Source: Brevundimonas fontaquae
Lineage (GTDB): Bacteria > Pseudomonadota > Alphaproteobacteria > Caulobacterales > Caulobacteraceae
Direction of reading: 5' to 3'
DNA: 64,000 bases
NCBI RefSeq assembly: GCF_017086445.1
Contig: NZ_CP070968.1
Location: forward strand, 496,001-560,000
In this document: one piece after another, positions 28,061 to 36,528 of the stretch
How the letters are laid out: each line of letters opens with the position of its first letter
Position numbering within the stretch: the stretch's first letter is position 1
The notes under the pieces: model-generated
What the model saw: the letters and a program-made list of their open reading frames with translations, nothing else
The model's database searches: none
Told to the model about the DNA's origin: nothing
Made by a program: the position numbers and the translations under genes

Positions 28061-31000
28061 ATGCGCATCCTATCTGCGACCCTGGAGTTTTTGCCGAATA
28101 TGCTCTCCGCAGAGAGCTATCAGCCCGACGCTTTCGCTTACGATTCGTCTCCTTTAAGCGTCGTGATTAACGGAACGTCCGGCAATGATGTGCTGATCGG
28201 CAGCGCGGGCGACGATACGTTGAATGGACTAGAGGGTGATGATGTCCTCGATGGACGCGCGGGCGCTGATTCTCTTATTGGCGGGGACGGGTTCGATATC
28301 GTCAGCTATGCGCAAGCGACAGGCCCTGTTTGGGTTTACATCAGCGGAGGAGGGGATCCGCGTGGAGAGGCTGTCGGCGATACCTACTCCAGCATAGAGG
28401 GGATTATTGGCTCCGCCTTCAACGACTACCTCTCTGGAAATGGACTGAACAATAGACTTTATGGCGGACGGGGCGACGACACGATCTATGGCTTCGGGGG
28501 ACTTAGTTCAGTCAGTTATCTCTATGGCGAAGACGGAATTGACACACTCGTCGGGTCAATCGGTGTGGATGTCATGGACGGCGGCAATGGCGAGAACACG
28601 GTCAGCTACATCCTCTCTCCTACAGGCCTCACCATTTCCCTAATCGACTCATCGCGAAATACGGGATGGGCGATGGGAGATACATACGCCAACATCCAGG
28701 ATGTCATCGGCTCGAACTATAATGATGTCATTTACGGCAACAATGACTTCATCAATCAGTTGCAAGGACAGGAAGGCGACGACCAGATTTATGGGGTCGG
28801 ATCGGCATATACAGTGCTTATCGGCGGCGCTGGCGCTGACCAACTGCACGCGGGCACGGGCGGTAATCTGATAGATTACGAAACGTCGCTTCAGGGCGTC
28901 ACCGCCTCTATGGCGAATCCGACCTTGAATACGGGAGATGCCGCTGGCGACACCTATTTCGGGCTTTTTGGGCATGATTTGGCCGGTTCGCCTTTTGACG
29001 ACGTGCTTTACGGAGACGCTGGCGATAACAACATAATCGGCGACCCCGACATTAACGTCTATCTTCGTTCAGGGACGGATCAGCTTTACGGCGGCGCTGG
29101 AAACGATACGCTAGACGGCGGCGGCGGCGGCGATCGGCTTGATGGGGAGGAGGGCTTTGACGCCGCTGCCTACACAAGCGCGCAAGCGGGGCTCCATGTT
29201 TATCTGCTCAATCCCGCGGCAAATACCGGCGACGCCCAGGGCGATACATTTTTCAATATCGAGGCGGTCATTGGATCGGCCTTCGCTGACACCATAGGTG
29301 GGGATAACGCGAACAACTCGCTCTTCGGAGAGGCCGGAAATGACGTTTTACAAGGGGAAGGAGGCGACGACCTCCTCGTAGGCGGCGCCGGATCAGACCG
29401 TCTCATTGGCGGCGCGGGTTTGGACCTAGCTGTTTACTCAGATTCCAATCAGGGCCTGTCCGTCAGCATGGAGGCACCACAGTTTAACACTGGCATCGCT
29501 GGGGGAGACACTTACGAAGGCGTTGAGGGTCTTTTGGGCAGCAAGTTTGCAGATGTCCTTGTAGGCGATGCTGGCTCCAACGTTCTGCGTGGCGAGGGAG
29601 GCGATGATCGGCTTTCTGGAGCCGCCGGCGACGACGTGCTGTTTGGAGACGCTGGTGCGGATCAATTGGACGGCGGCGCGGGATTCAACATCGCCAGCTA
29701 TCAAACGTCCAGTGCCGGAGTAACCGCTTCTCTGACAGACCCGTCCCTCAACACGGGCGATGCGAAGGGCGACACTTATCAAAACATCCAACAGCTCAAT
29801 GGCAGCGAGTACGCTGATATTCTAACGGCAATCAGCGCCAATGGAGGTGTGGTGAGGGGGCTTGGGGGGGATGACACTCTTTATGCCACTGGATTCGGCG
29901 CCCAACTGAGTGGAGACGACGGGAACGACGTACTGAACGGGGGTGCCGGTGATGATGTGCTTGTGGGCGGCGCCGGATCTGATCAGCTTATAGGCGGCGG
30001 AGGCGTCGATCTTGCAAGTTACGTGACTTCGACTTCGGGTGTGACCGCATCGCTTGGTTCGGGTGGCGTGTCGGGTGATGCGTCGGGCGACAGCTACGCC
30101 GGGGTCGAGAATCTGGCGGGCACCGACTTCGCTGACGATCTCACTGGAGATGCTTCCAGCAACTATCTTCTCGGCCTGTTCGGAGATGATACTCTTCGGG
30201 GCGGGGACGGTGATGACCTCCTCGAAGGCGGTGTCGGGGCAGACGCGCTCCTGGGCGGAGCTGGGTTCGACTATGCAGTGTATTCGGCCGCAGATACGGC
30301 CGTGACGGTCGTTCTCTCTGGCGGGACACAACTCGGGGACGCCAACGGTGACACATTCAGTTCCATAGAGGGCGTGCTAGGCAGTGCGTTCGGCGATGTG
30401 ATCATTGGCGATGCCGCCAGCAACGTTCTTCAGGGGCTAGGTGGCAATGATCGCTTGAACGGCGGTGGCGGAAGCGATCTCTTGGTGGGCGGCGCGGGCG
30501 ACGATATTCTTTTCGGCGGCGCCGGCAATGACAGTCTCACTGGTGGCACGGGTTCTGATAGATTTATCTATTCATTGGTAACTGATTCCCAATCCACGCC
30601 GGAGATCGCTCCCGACATTATCGAGGATTTTGAGACCGGAACTGACAAGATCGACATATCAGCTCTGCGACCGACCAATGTGAGTATTGGTCGAGATGGT
30701 GCTTACACGTTGGTTTCCGCGCAAACGTCAGAAGGCATTTGGGCTGTTCGTGTGGTCGGTGATGTTTCTATCAGCGATGTTATTCAAACAGCGACTGGCC
30801 AACAGATCATCGGCACGTCGGGTCCGGATGTGTTGGTTGGGACTGCTGGCCCCGACATTCTAAATGGTGGAGGCGGCGGCGACACCCTTACGGGTGGCCT
30901 GGGCTCAGACACCTTCCTCTACGCAGCGGCCAGCGATTCAAACGCTAGCGGTCGCGACCTGATTACAGACTTCGAGACTGGCGTGGATCGCATTGATCTT

Positions 31001-32425
31001 TCGGCCTTGAACACAACCGAGATCAGTATCATCCGCGACGGGGCGTCCAGCTACGTCTTCGCTTCAAGTCCGGGCGGTGGATTCCAGCTTCAAGTCAACG
31101 GGGCTCTTCAGGCCTCGGATATTGTCTATGGCTACAATCACTCGATCTACGTGATCGGCTCCAACGATTCGGACATCCTCATCGGATCAAACCAAGGAGA
31201 CCCGATCGTCGGCAATGGTGGTGACGACACGATTATCGGCGGCGTAGGCGCTGACGCCCTGCATGGCGGCGCTGGCCGTGACACGTTCGTGATCCGCTCT
31301 GCGGCAGAATCCAACGCGACAGGCTACGACAACTATTATGATTTCACGACAGCAGAAGACCGCCTGGATCTGACGGCCTTGAGCACAACCGCGATTTCGG
31401 TCCTGCGGCAAACGGACGGATCCTCTGTTGTTTTCGGCAACTCCGCCTCGGGCAACTTCCAGTTCATCGCCGCCGGCCATGCGATCAATGGAGGTGACTT
31501 CGTCTATGGAAATAATCACTCTGTCTATCTGATTGGGTCCAGCGTTGGTGAGACCATAATTGGCTCTGCCTATGGCGATCCCATCCAAGGTGAGGGCGGC
31601 GATGATATCCTCATCGGCGGGCTGGGGGCTGACGCAATCCATGGCGGGGCGGGGCGCGATACATTCGTGATCCGCACAGCGGCCGAGTCCAGCGCCACTG
31701 GCTACGACAACTACTATGACTTCACCACGGGAGAAGACCGGATCGATCTCACCGCCTTAAACACGACTGCGATCTCGGTGCTGAGACAAACCGACGGCTC
31801 GAGCGTGATCTTCGGCAACTCAGCTTCCGGTGACTTCCAGTTCATTGCCGCCGGCCGTGCGATCAACGGAGGTGATTTCACCTATGGAAACAACCACTCG
31901 GTCTTCCTGGTCGGCTCGGCGGCAGGGGAGACCTTGATTGGATCGAACTACGCAGATCCCATCCTTGGCGGCGGCGGCGACGACATTGTCATCGGCGGCG
32001 GGGGCGCGGACAGCCTCGAAGGCGGAGCCGGGCGTGACATCTTCCGATACAGGGCGGCTTCTGAATCCACCTTAGGCTTCTCTGATCGCATCCAGGATTT
32101 CGTCGCCGGTGTGGACAAGATCGATCTGACTGGCCTGCGAAGCGGAGCCGCCGACAAATATGGCATCGCCTACGACGGTGGCGGATCGTTCCTCTATGTC
32201 GACATCGGCGGCGACGGCACCAACGACATGCTCATCCAGCTAAAAAACGTCAATCTGACCGCCGCGGATATTACCTGGGATGCGCAAAGCGCCTCTTCCC
32301 AGCCGCTATCCGCTATGGCGTTCGATTTGTGGGCTAGCCATGCGCATGCTGCCGATACCGCGAGCGGCCCCGCTATCGAATGGGTCAATCCTATCTGCAG
32401 CCATGATCAGGCCTGGCTGCTCTAG
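28061..32425 (+). CDS. Large RTX (hemolysin-type calcium-binding) secreted protein
   Basis: A 1454-residue protein with no Sec signal, built almost wholly of calcium-binding nonapeptides (GGxGxDxLx, for example DVLIGSAGDDTLNGLEGDD). Between nonapeptide blocks a beta-rich spacer of about 45 residues recurs eight times in residues about 85-780, with motif NTGDAxGDTYxxIE. Four related 124-126-residue units follow (from about residue 830). The C-terminus (VDKIDLTGL, then DMLIQLKNVNL, and an acidic/hydrophobic tail to AWLL) fits an uncleaved type I secretion signal. No HExxH protease motif or lipase motif is present, so a structural, adhesin or S-layer-like role is most likely. The stop TAG lies exactly at the IS junction. 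Confidence 0.92.
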   Translation: MRILSATLEFLPNMLSAESYQPDAFAYDSSPLSVVINGTSGNDVLIGSAGDDTLNGLEGDDVLDGRAGADSLIGGDGFDIVSYAQATGPVWVYISGGGDPRGEAVGDTYSSIEGIIGSAFNDYLSGNGLNNRLYGGRGDDTIYGFGGLSSVSYLYGEDGIDTLVGSIGVDVMDGGNGENTVSYILSPTGLTISLIDSSRNTGWAMGDTYANIQDVIGSNYNDVIYGNNDFINQLQGQEGDDQIYGVGSAYTVLIGGAGADQLHAGTGGNLIDYETSLQGVTASMANPTLNTGDAAGDTYFGLFGHDLAGSPFDDVLYGDAGDNNIIGDPDINVYLRSGTDQLYGGAGNDTLDGGGGGDRLDGEEGFDAAAYTSAQAGLHVYLLNPAANTGDAQGDTFFNIEAVIGSAFADTIGGDNANNSLFGEAGNDVLQGEGGDDLLVGGAGSDRLIGGAGLDLAVYSDSNQGLSVSMEAPQFNTGIAGGDTYEGVEGLLGSKFADVLVGDAGSNVLRGEGGDDRLSGAAGDDVLFGDAGADQLDGGAGFNIASYQTSSAGVTASLTDPSLNTGDAKGDTYQNIQQLNGSEYADILTAISANGGVVRGLGGDDTLYATGFGAQLSGDDGNDVLNGGAGDDVLVGGAGSDQLIGGGGVDLASYVTSTSGVTASLGSGGVSGDASGDSYAGVENLAGTDFADDLTGDASSNYLLGLFGDDTLRGGDGDDLLEGGVGADALLGGAGFDYAVYSAADTAVTVVLSGGTQLGDANGDTFSSIEGVLGSAFGDVIIGDAASNVLQGLGGNDRLNGGGGSDLLVGGAGDDILFGGAGNDSLTGGTGSDRFIYSLVTDSQSTPEIAPDIIEDFETGTDKIDISALRPTNVSIGRDGAYTLVSAQTSEGIWAVRVVGDVSISDVIQTATGQQIIGTSGPDVLVGTAGPDILNGGGGGDTLTGGLGSDTFLYAAASDSNASGRDLITDFETGVDRIDLSALNTTEISIIRDGASSYVFASSPGGGFQLQVNGALQASDIVYGYNHSIYVIGSNDSDILIGSNQGDPIVGNGGDDTIIGGVGADALHGGAGRDTFVIRSAAESNATGYDNYYDFTTAEDRLDLTALSTTAISVLRQTDGSSVVFGNSASGNFQFIAAGHAINGGDFVYGNNHSVYLIGSSVGETIIGSAYGDPIQGEGGDDILIGGLGADAIHGGAGRDTFVIRTAAESSATGYDNYYDFTTGEDRIDLTALNTTAISVLRQTDGSSVIFGNSASGDFQFIAAGRAINGGDFTYGNNHSVFLVGSAAGETLIGSNYADPILGGGGDDIVIGGGGADSLEGGAGRDIFRYRAASESTLGFSDRIQDFVAGVDKIDLTGLRSGAADKYGIAYDGGGSFLYVDIGGDGTNDMLIQLKNVNLTAADITWDAQSASSQPLSAMAFDLWASHAHAADTASGPAIEWVNPICSHDQAWLL
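31277..32032 (+). repeat. Two tandem 378-bp repeats inside the RTX gene
   Basis: Starting at the codon for RDTFVIR, a 126-residue unit spans 31277-31654 and recurs at 31655-32032. It contains ATGYDNYYDFTT, TAISVLRQTDGSSV and GNNHSV. The copies are nearly identical in protein (about a dozen substitutions visible). A third, more divergent start follows at 32033 and a 372-bp older unit begins at 30905. The pattern points to recent in-frame duplication. Confidence 0.9.
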
Positions 32426-33267
32426 GCTCCGTACTCAATCAGCTTGCTTTGGAACGCGAAGGCTGATTCCAAGATTCCTGAGGGGCTCCGGATGTCGAAG
32501 TCGAAGTCGGTTTACTGGTTGTCGGATGTGGAGTGGGCGGCGATCGAGCCGCATCTGCCGAGAGGCCGTAGCGGCGCGCGGCGTGTAGATGATCGCCGGG
32601 TGATCAGCGGGATCGTCCACATGCTGCGGTCGGGCGCCCGATGGCGGGACTGTCCGACCGATTACGGGCCGTACACGACGGTATACAACCGCTTCAATCG
32701 CTGGAGCCGACAGGGCGTTTAGAGCGAGGTCTTCTACGCCCTGACCGGCAAGAGCGACGTGTTCACTGGCGCGATAGACGCCACCTACGTGAAAGCCCAC
32801 CGCTCGGCGGCGGGCGCAAAAGGGGGGCCTTCGAAAACGCCATCGGAGCCTCCCGGGGCGGTCGGACGACGAAGATTCACGCCCTGACCGACGACCTGGG
32901 CCGGCCCCGAGCCCTGGTTCTGACGGCTGGGAACACCCATGACCTCGTCGGAGCTGCGGCGTTGCTCAGGATTGTGCCGACGCCTCGCAAGCTCCTGGCC
33001 GACCGCGCCTACGACGCCCGCAAGTTGCGCGACTGGCTCGCCGAACGAGGCTGCGAACCCGTCATCCCGCCCAACCCGACGCGCAAACATCCCACACCTA
33101 GGACCCCGTTGCCTATCGGAGCCGCAACGCCGTCGAACGGATGTTCTGCCGCATCAAGGACTTCCGGCGCATCGCAACCCGATACGACAAACGGGCCGAC
33201 AACTTCCTGTCCGCCGTGCTTATCGCCGCCGCCGTCACTTGGTGGATGCCGATTGAGTCCGGAGCCT
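32424..33267 (+). mobile_element. IS5-family (IS427-like) insertion sequence, copy 1
   Basis: An 844-bp element with terminal inverted repeats matching at 18 of 20 bases (left AGGCTCCGTACTCAATCAGC; the right end on the other strand AGGCTCCGGACTCAATCGGC). CTAG stands at both ends (32422-32425 and 33266-33269), the target type used by IS427-like elements. It lies directly at the RTX stop codon. It is in inverted orientation to copy 2 at 42152-42995 and of the same length. Confidence 0.93.
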
Positions 33268-33269
33268 AG
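32492..33269 (+). pseudogene. IS5-family transposase, copy 1, disrupted
   Basis: From ATG 32492 the frame reads MSKSKSVYWLSDVEWAAIEP and stops at TAG 32720-32722 after RWSRQGV, where the family has Trp (TGG to TAG). The same frame continues with SEVFYALTGKSDVFTGAIDATYVKAH, then a -1 shift at GCAAAAGGGGGG (32815-32826) leads into the DDE domain (GGRTTKIHALTDDLGR, LLADRAYDA). A further shift near 33095 is needed to reach DPVAYRSRNAVERMFCRIKD and the stop at 33267-33269. The -1 site could be programmed, but the amber and second shift look disabling. Confidence 0.85.
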
Positions 33270-33494
33270 ATCGGCGATTGTAGCGTGACGCCCACTTTCC
33301 AGGCCTTGGAAGCGTCGATGATGGTGGTCGAAGCGTCTCACTCCGAGCTCAAGCAACAGGCTTAAACACCTCCGTCAGAGAGTGGTGGTTGAGCTCGACA
33401 TGCTGAGCGGGTTCCTGAGATGAGTTGACATCGGTGATCCCGTGGGCTCAATGCAGGACAGTGCGGGAGAGGCCCGACCATTATAGATAGGTCC
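33268..33494. other. Intergenic stretch between IS copy 1 and the KpsM-like gene
   Basis: A 227-base gap with no gene that I can support. A short frame ending in VVEASHSELKQQA and stop at about 33364 may be the remnant of a lost coding end. It must hold the promoter of the exporter operon, but no clear -35/-10 could be named. The sequence ATAGGTCC precedes the KpsM ATG. Confidence 0.4.
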
Positions 33495-34328
33495 ATGCAA
33501 CACCCGAGCCGTGATGAGGCCATGCTTGGCCATAAGTCGCTTCACGGCGGCGGCGTACTGCGGGGCGTCAAGCGTCACGCCCGGCTCGTGGGCGCGCTTT
33601 TCATGCGCGAAATCGTTACCCGTTTCGGGCGAGAGAGCGCTGGCTTTTTATGGGTTATAGGCGAGCCGCTAGTGTTTTGTGCCGGCGTCCTCGTACTGTG
33701 GACAGCCGTCAAGCCCGCTTATGAACACGGTGTCCGCATTGGGCCGTTCGTGATGACAGGCTACATGTGCTTGTTGCTGTTGCGACACATGCTGTCTATG
33801 AGCGTCGGCGCCCTCCAGGCAAATGTTGGCGTGCTTTACCATCGGCAGGTCACCGCAACCCATATCTTCGTTGCACGGAATCTGATGGAGCTTAGCGGTG
33901 CTACAGTTGCATTTATTGTAGTTTACGTCGTGCTTTACGCGCTCGGACAGGTCGGATTGCCGCACGACTGGCTGCTGTTGTACGCTGGCTGGTTTTTGAT
34001 GGCTTGGGTGAGTTTCGGTTTCGCGATAGCCATGGCTGGCTTGGCCATGAAGTTTGAAGTTCTGGAGAGGATGGTCGCGGTCATAAGCTACATTCTTATC
34101 CCGTTCTCTGGCGCCTTCACGATGGCCTCCTGGGTGCCCAACAGCTATCGCGAGCTGTATTTGATGTTCCCGTTTCCGCACGGTGTCGAAATGGTTCGGC
34201 GCGCCGTTTTCGGCGAGTTTGTCGAGACTCACTTCAACCCCCTTTATGCCTTTGCCGTAGGGGGAGTGATGCTGCTAGTCGGGCTGGTCCTGATCTCCGA
34301 TGCGAGGGAGCGTATCCTTGTCGAATGA
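33495..34328 (+). CDS. ABC-2 type polysaccharide export permease (KpsM/CtrC/BexB-like)
   Basis: A 277-residue inner-membrane permease with an amphipathic N-terminus (VGALFMREIVTRFGRESAGFLWVIGEP is the family hallmark region) and about six membrane segments (about 55-75, 85-105, 125-150, 160-185, 190-210 and 250-270). It pairs with the KpsT-like ATPase at 35544 to export a polysaccharide across the inner membrane. It opens a set in the order permease, KpsE-like, ATPase. ATG 33495 has a weak AGG in front. GC content is near core level, unlike the adjacent GT genes. Confidence 0.9.
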   Translation: MQHPSRDEAMLGHKSLHGGGVLRGVKRHARLVGALFMREIVTRFGRESAGFLWVIGEPLVFCAGVLVLWTAVKPAYEHGVRIGPFVMTGYMCLLLLRHMLSMSVGALQANVGVLYHRQVTATHIFVARNLMELSGATVAFIVVYVVLYALGQVGLPHDWLLLYAGWFLMAWVSFGFAIAMAGLAMKFEVLERMVAVISYILIPFSGAFTMASWVPNSYRELYLMFPFPHGVEMVRRAVFGEFVETHFNPLYAFAVGGVMLLVGLVLISDARERILVE

Positions 34329-34375
34329 CCGTGAGTGTAATACCTGCATGGCCTTGATTCGGAACTGGATTTGGA

Positions 34376-35533
34376 ATGTCTGACCCTCAATTGACTTATC
34401 TGGGGCCGTATTCCCGAGCCCGCGAAGCGCGCGTCCAATCCCCAGCCTGGTGGCGCAGGCTTCCGTTGGCTTTCCTAATCATTGTTGTGCTGCCCTTCGC
34501 CCTTTCGGCAATCTATTTCTTGCTCATCGCATCGCCGCGTTATGTATCTGAGGCGCGCTTTATTGTTCGCGCAGCCGACGACAGCCGGCCATCGTCTCTA
34601 GGGGTGGCTCTGGAAGGTGTCGGCTTGGCGACGGCGACTTCAGACGCCTTTGCTGTGCACGAATACATAACTTCACGCGACGGTTTTAATGAACTGACGC
34701 GGCGTTTCAATCTGCGCCGGATGATTGGGGCGGGCGATGTTCTGTCGCGCTATCCTCGCCCGTGGGAGGGTCAATCGAATGAGGATTTCTTCTCCGCGTT
34801 TCAGCGGTTCATCACGGTGGGTTATGACTCGACCACAGGCATCAGCACCTTGCGTGTCGAAGCGTTCGCTGCCCGTGATGCTCAGCGCCTGAACGACGCC
34901 ATGCTGGCCAGTGGGGAAGCCTTGGTCAATCGGCTGAACGAACGGGCTTCCGTTGCGGCAATCCGCGACGCGGAAGCTGCTCGCACCCGCGCAAGCGACA
35001 GGCTGGCTCAGGCGCAAGCCGGTCTGACCGCGTTCCGCAACAAGCAGCGCTACATTGACCCTGCCCTGACCGCGCGAGAGGGCTCGCAACTGATCGGCGG
35101 GCTGTTGGCGACGGTGGCCGAGTTGCGCGCCGAACGCGCGCAACTGGCCGCTCAAGCTCCTCAGAGCCCGCAACTGGCGACGATCGACAGCCGAATTCGC
35201 GCCTATGAGGGGCAGATCACGGAGGAGCGCAGCAAGATCGCGGGCAACTCCACATCACTCGCCCCACAGGTCAGTGTGTACGAGGATCTGGTGCTGGAAC
35301 GCGAACTGGCGGATAAAGAGCTGACGGCCGCCAATGCGGCCCTGACAACCGCTGAACAGGATGCGCGCCGCCAGAAGCTGTACCTGGATCGCATCGTCAA
35401 TCCCAGTCTGCCGGACGCGGCGACGCAACCAAAGCGCCTGCTTTCGATCCTGACCGTCCTGTTTTCGGCCCTGCTAATCTATGGTGTCGGCTGGTTCGTT
35501 TGGGCGGGCGCGCGCGAGCATAGGCAGGCTTGA
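34376..35533 (+). CDS. Capsule export inner-membrane/periplasmic protein (KpsE/CtrB/BexC-like, PCP family)
   Basis: A 385-residue polysaccharide co-polymerase type protein: cytoplasmic N-terminus, one membrane segment at about 33-55 (LAFLIIVVLPFALSAIYFLL), then the Wzz-like part with SPRYVSEARFIVR, a long coiled coil (about 185-335), and a second membrane segment near the end (about 355-375). It bridges the KpsM/KpsT exporter to an outer-membrane polyprotein (KpsD/CtrA type), which is not encoded in this window. It lies 47 bases after the permease. Confidence 0.9.
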   Translation: MSDPQLTYLGPYSRAREARVQSPAWWRRLPLAFLIIVVLPFALSAIYFLLIASPRYVSEARFIVRAADDSRPSSLGVALEGVGLATATSDAFAVHEYITSRDGFNELTRRFNLRRMIGAGDVLSRYPRPWEGQSNEDFFSAFQRFITVGYDSTTGISTLRVEAFAARDAQRLNDAMLASGEALVNRLNERASVAAIRDAEAARTRASDRLAQAQAGLTAFRNKQRYIDPALTAREGSQLIGGLLATVAELRAERAQLAAQAPQSPQLATIDSRIRAYEGQITEERSKIAGNSTSLAPQVSVYEDLVLERELADKELTAANAALTTAEQDARRQKLYLDRIVNPSLPDAATQPKRLLSILTVLFSALLIYGVGWFVWAGAREHRQA

Positions 35534-35543
35534 CGGTGACGAC

Positions 35544-36275
35544 GTGACTGCAGATCAATGGAGCGGCACGCCGTCGCCGAGTTCTACTGCGCCTGTCATT
35601 GGCGAAGGGGGTGAGTCTCCGGTTGGCTTAAGCCTTCGCAACGTCTCCAAAACCTATCACGGCGCGGCCAAGCCCTTGTTCGAGGGGCTGACGTTTGACT
35701 TGCAACGCAGCGGGCGCATCGCGCTTCTGGGGCGCAATGGTCAGGGCAAGTCCACCTTGATCAAGATGTTGGGCGGAGCCATCCCGCCGAGCTCGGGTGT
35801 AATCGAATGGCGGATGAGCTCGTCGTGGCCGATCGGCTTCTCTGGCGGTTTCCAAGGCAGTCTGACCGGAAACGACAACATTCGCTTCCTTTCGCGCATC
35901 TATGAGCGTGACTATCGAGAGGTTCACGACAAGGTCGAGACGTTTGCCGAACTGGGCAAGGCGCTGACCCAGCCGGTCAAGTTTTACTCGTCGGGCATGC
36001 GGGCGCGACTAGCATTCGGCTTGTCTTTAGCGATCGACTTCGACTGCTATTTGATCGACGAACTGATGGCTGTGGGGGACGCTCGCTTCCAGAGAAAATG
36101 TGCTGAAGAGTTGTTCGACCATCGGGGGCACAGGGCCTTCATAATCGCTTCGCACGACATGGCGACCATTCGTGATAGGTGTGAAAGCGCGCTGATTATT
36201 GAAGGCGGTAGATACAAGTTGTTTTCTGATATTGGCGAGGCAATCGAGATCTATACCTGGCTGAAAGCCGGATAA
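35544..36275 (+). CDS. Polysaccharide export ABC ATPase (KpsT/CtrD/BexA-like)
   Basis: A 243-residue ATPase with Walker A GRNGQGKST at about residue 70, signature YSSGMRARLAFGLSLAID and Walker B CYLIDELMAVGD, followed by the switch His in ASHDMA. The YSSGM signature is specific to polysaccharide and O-antigen exporters. GTG 35544, ten bases after the KpsE-like stop, is chosen; the open frame extends upstream into that gene without similarity. A divergent extra N-terminal stretch of about 35 residues (PSPSSTAPVIGEGGE) precedes the domain. It energises the permease at 33495. Confidence 0.9.
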   Translation: MTADQWSGTPSPSSTAPVIGEGGESPVGLSLRNVSKTYHGAAKPLFEGLTFDLQRSGRIALLGRNGQGKSTLIKMLGGAIPPSSGVIEWRMSSSWPIGFSGGFQGSLTGNDNIRFLSRIYERDYREVHDKVETFAELGKALTQPVKFYSSGMRARLAFGLSLAIDFDCYLIDELMAVGDARFQRKCAEELFDHRGHRAFIIASHDMATIRDRCESALIIEGGRYKLFSDIGEAIEIYTWLKAG

Positions 36276-36528
36276 ATTATCCAGGAGCTACAAGTCTCAC
36301 AATAATATCTACGGCTTATCTTTTAGGCTTATGGGCAATCAGAGCAACATGGTGTCGTGTTTGGGCGTTGAGTAAATTGGATGTTGTATTCGATAAATAT
36401 GTGGGGGTTTGTTTTGTTGGAGAGTGATAGGCAGGTCTAGTGCTTGCCCAATTTCAGATGCTTGCATTGGGACGGATGGGGTTCTGGTGCGGCATTTCCC
36501 CCTCGATACCACGCTGGATGTTGTGAAC
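36276..36528. other. AT-rich intergenic stretch before the GT2 gene
   Basis: A 253-base region that is clearly AT-rich compared with the exporter genes. No gene or strong terminator was found. It marks a composition boundary between the exporter and the following glycosyltransferases. The frame of the GT2 gene is open through part of it, but without similarity. Confidence 0.4.

Noticed and set aside
28180..30560. Repeats in the RTX gene as a CRISPR array
   Set aside because: The repeats are in-frame nonapeptide codons inside one long gene, with no spacer-repeat regularity or cas genes.
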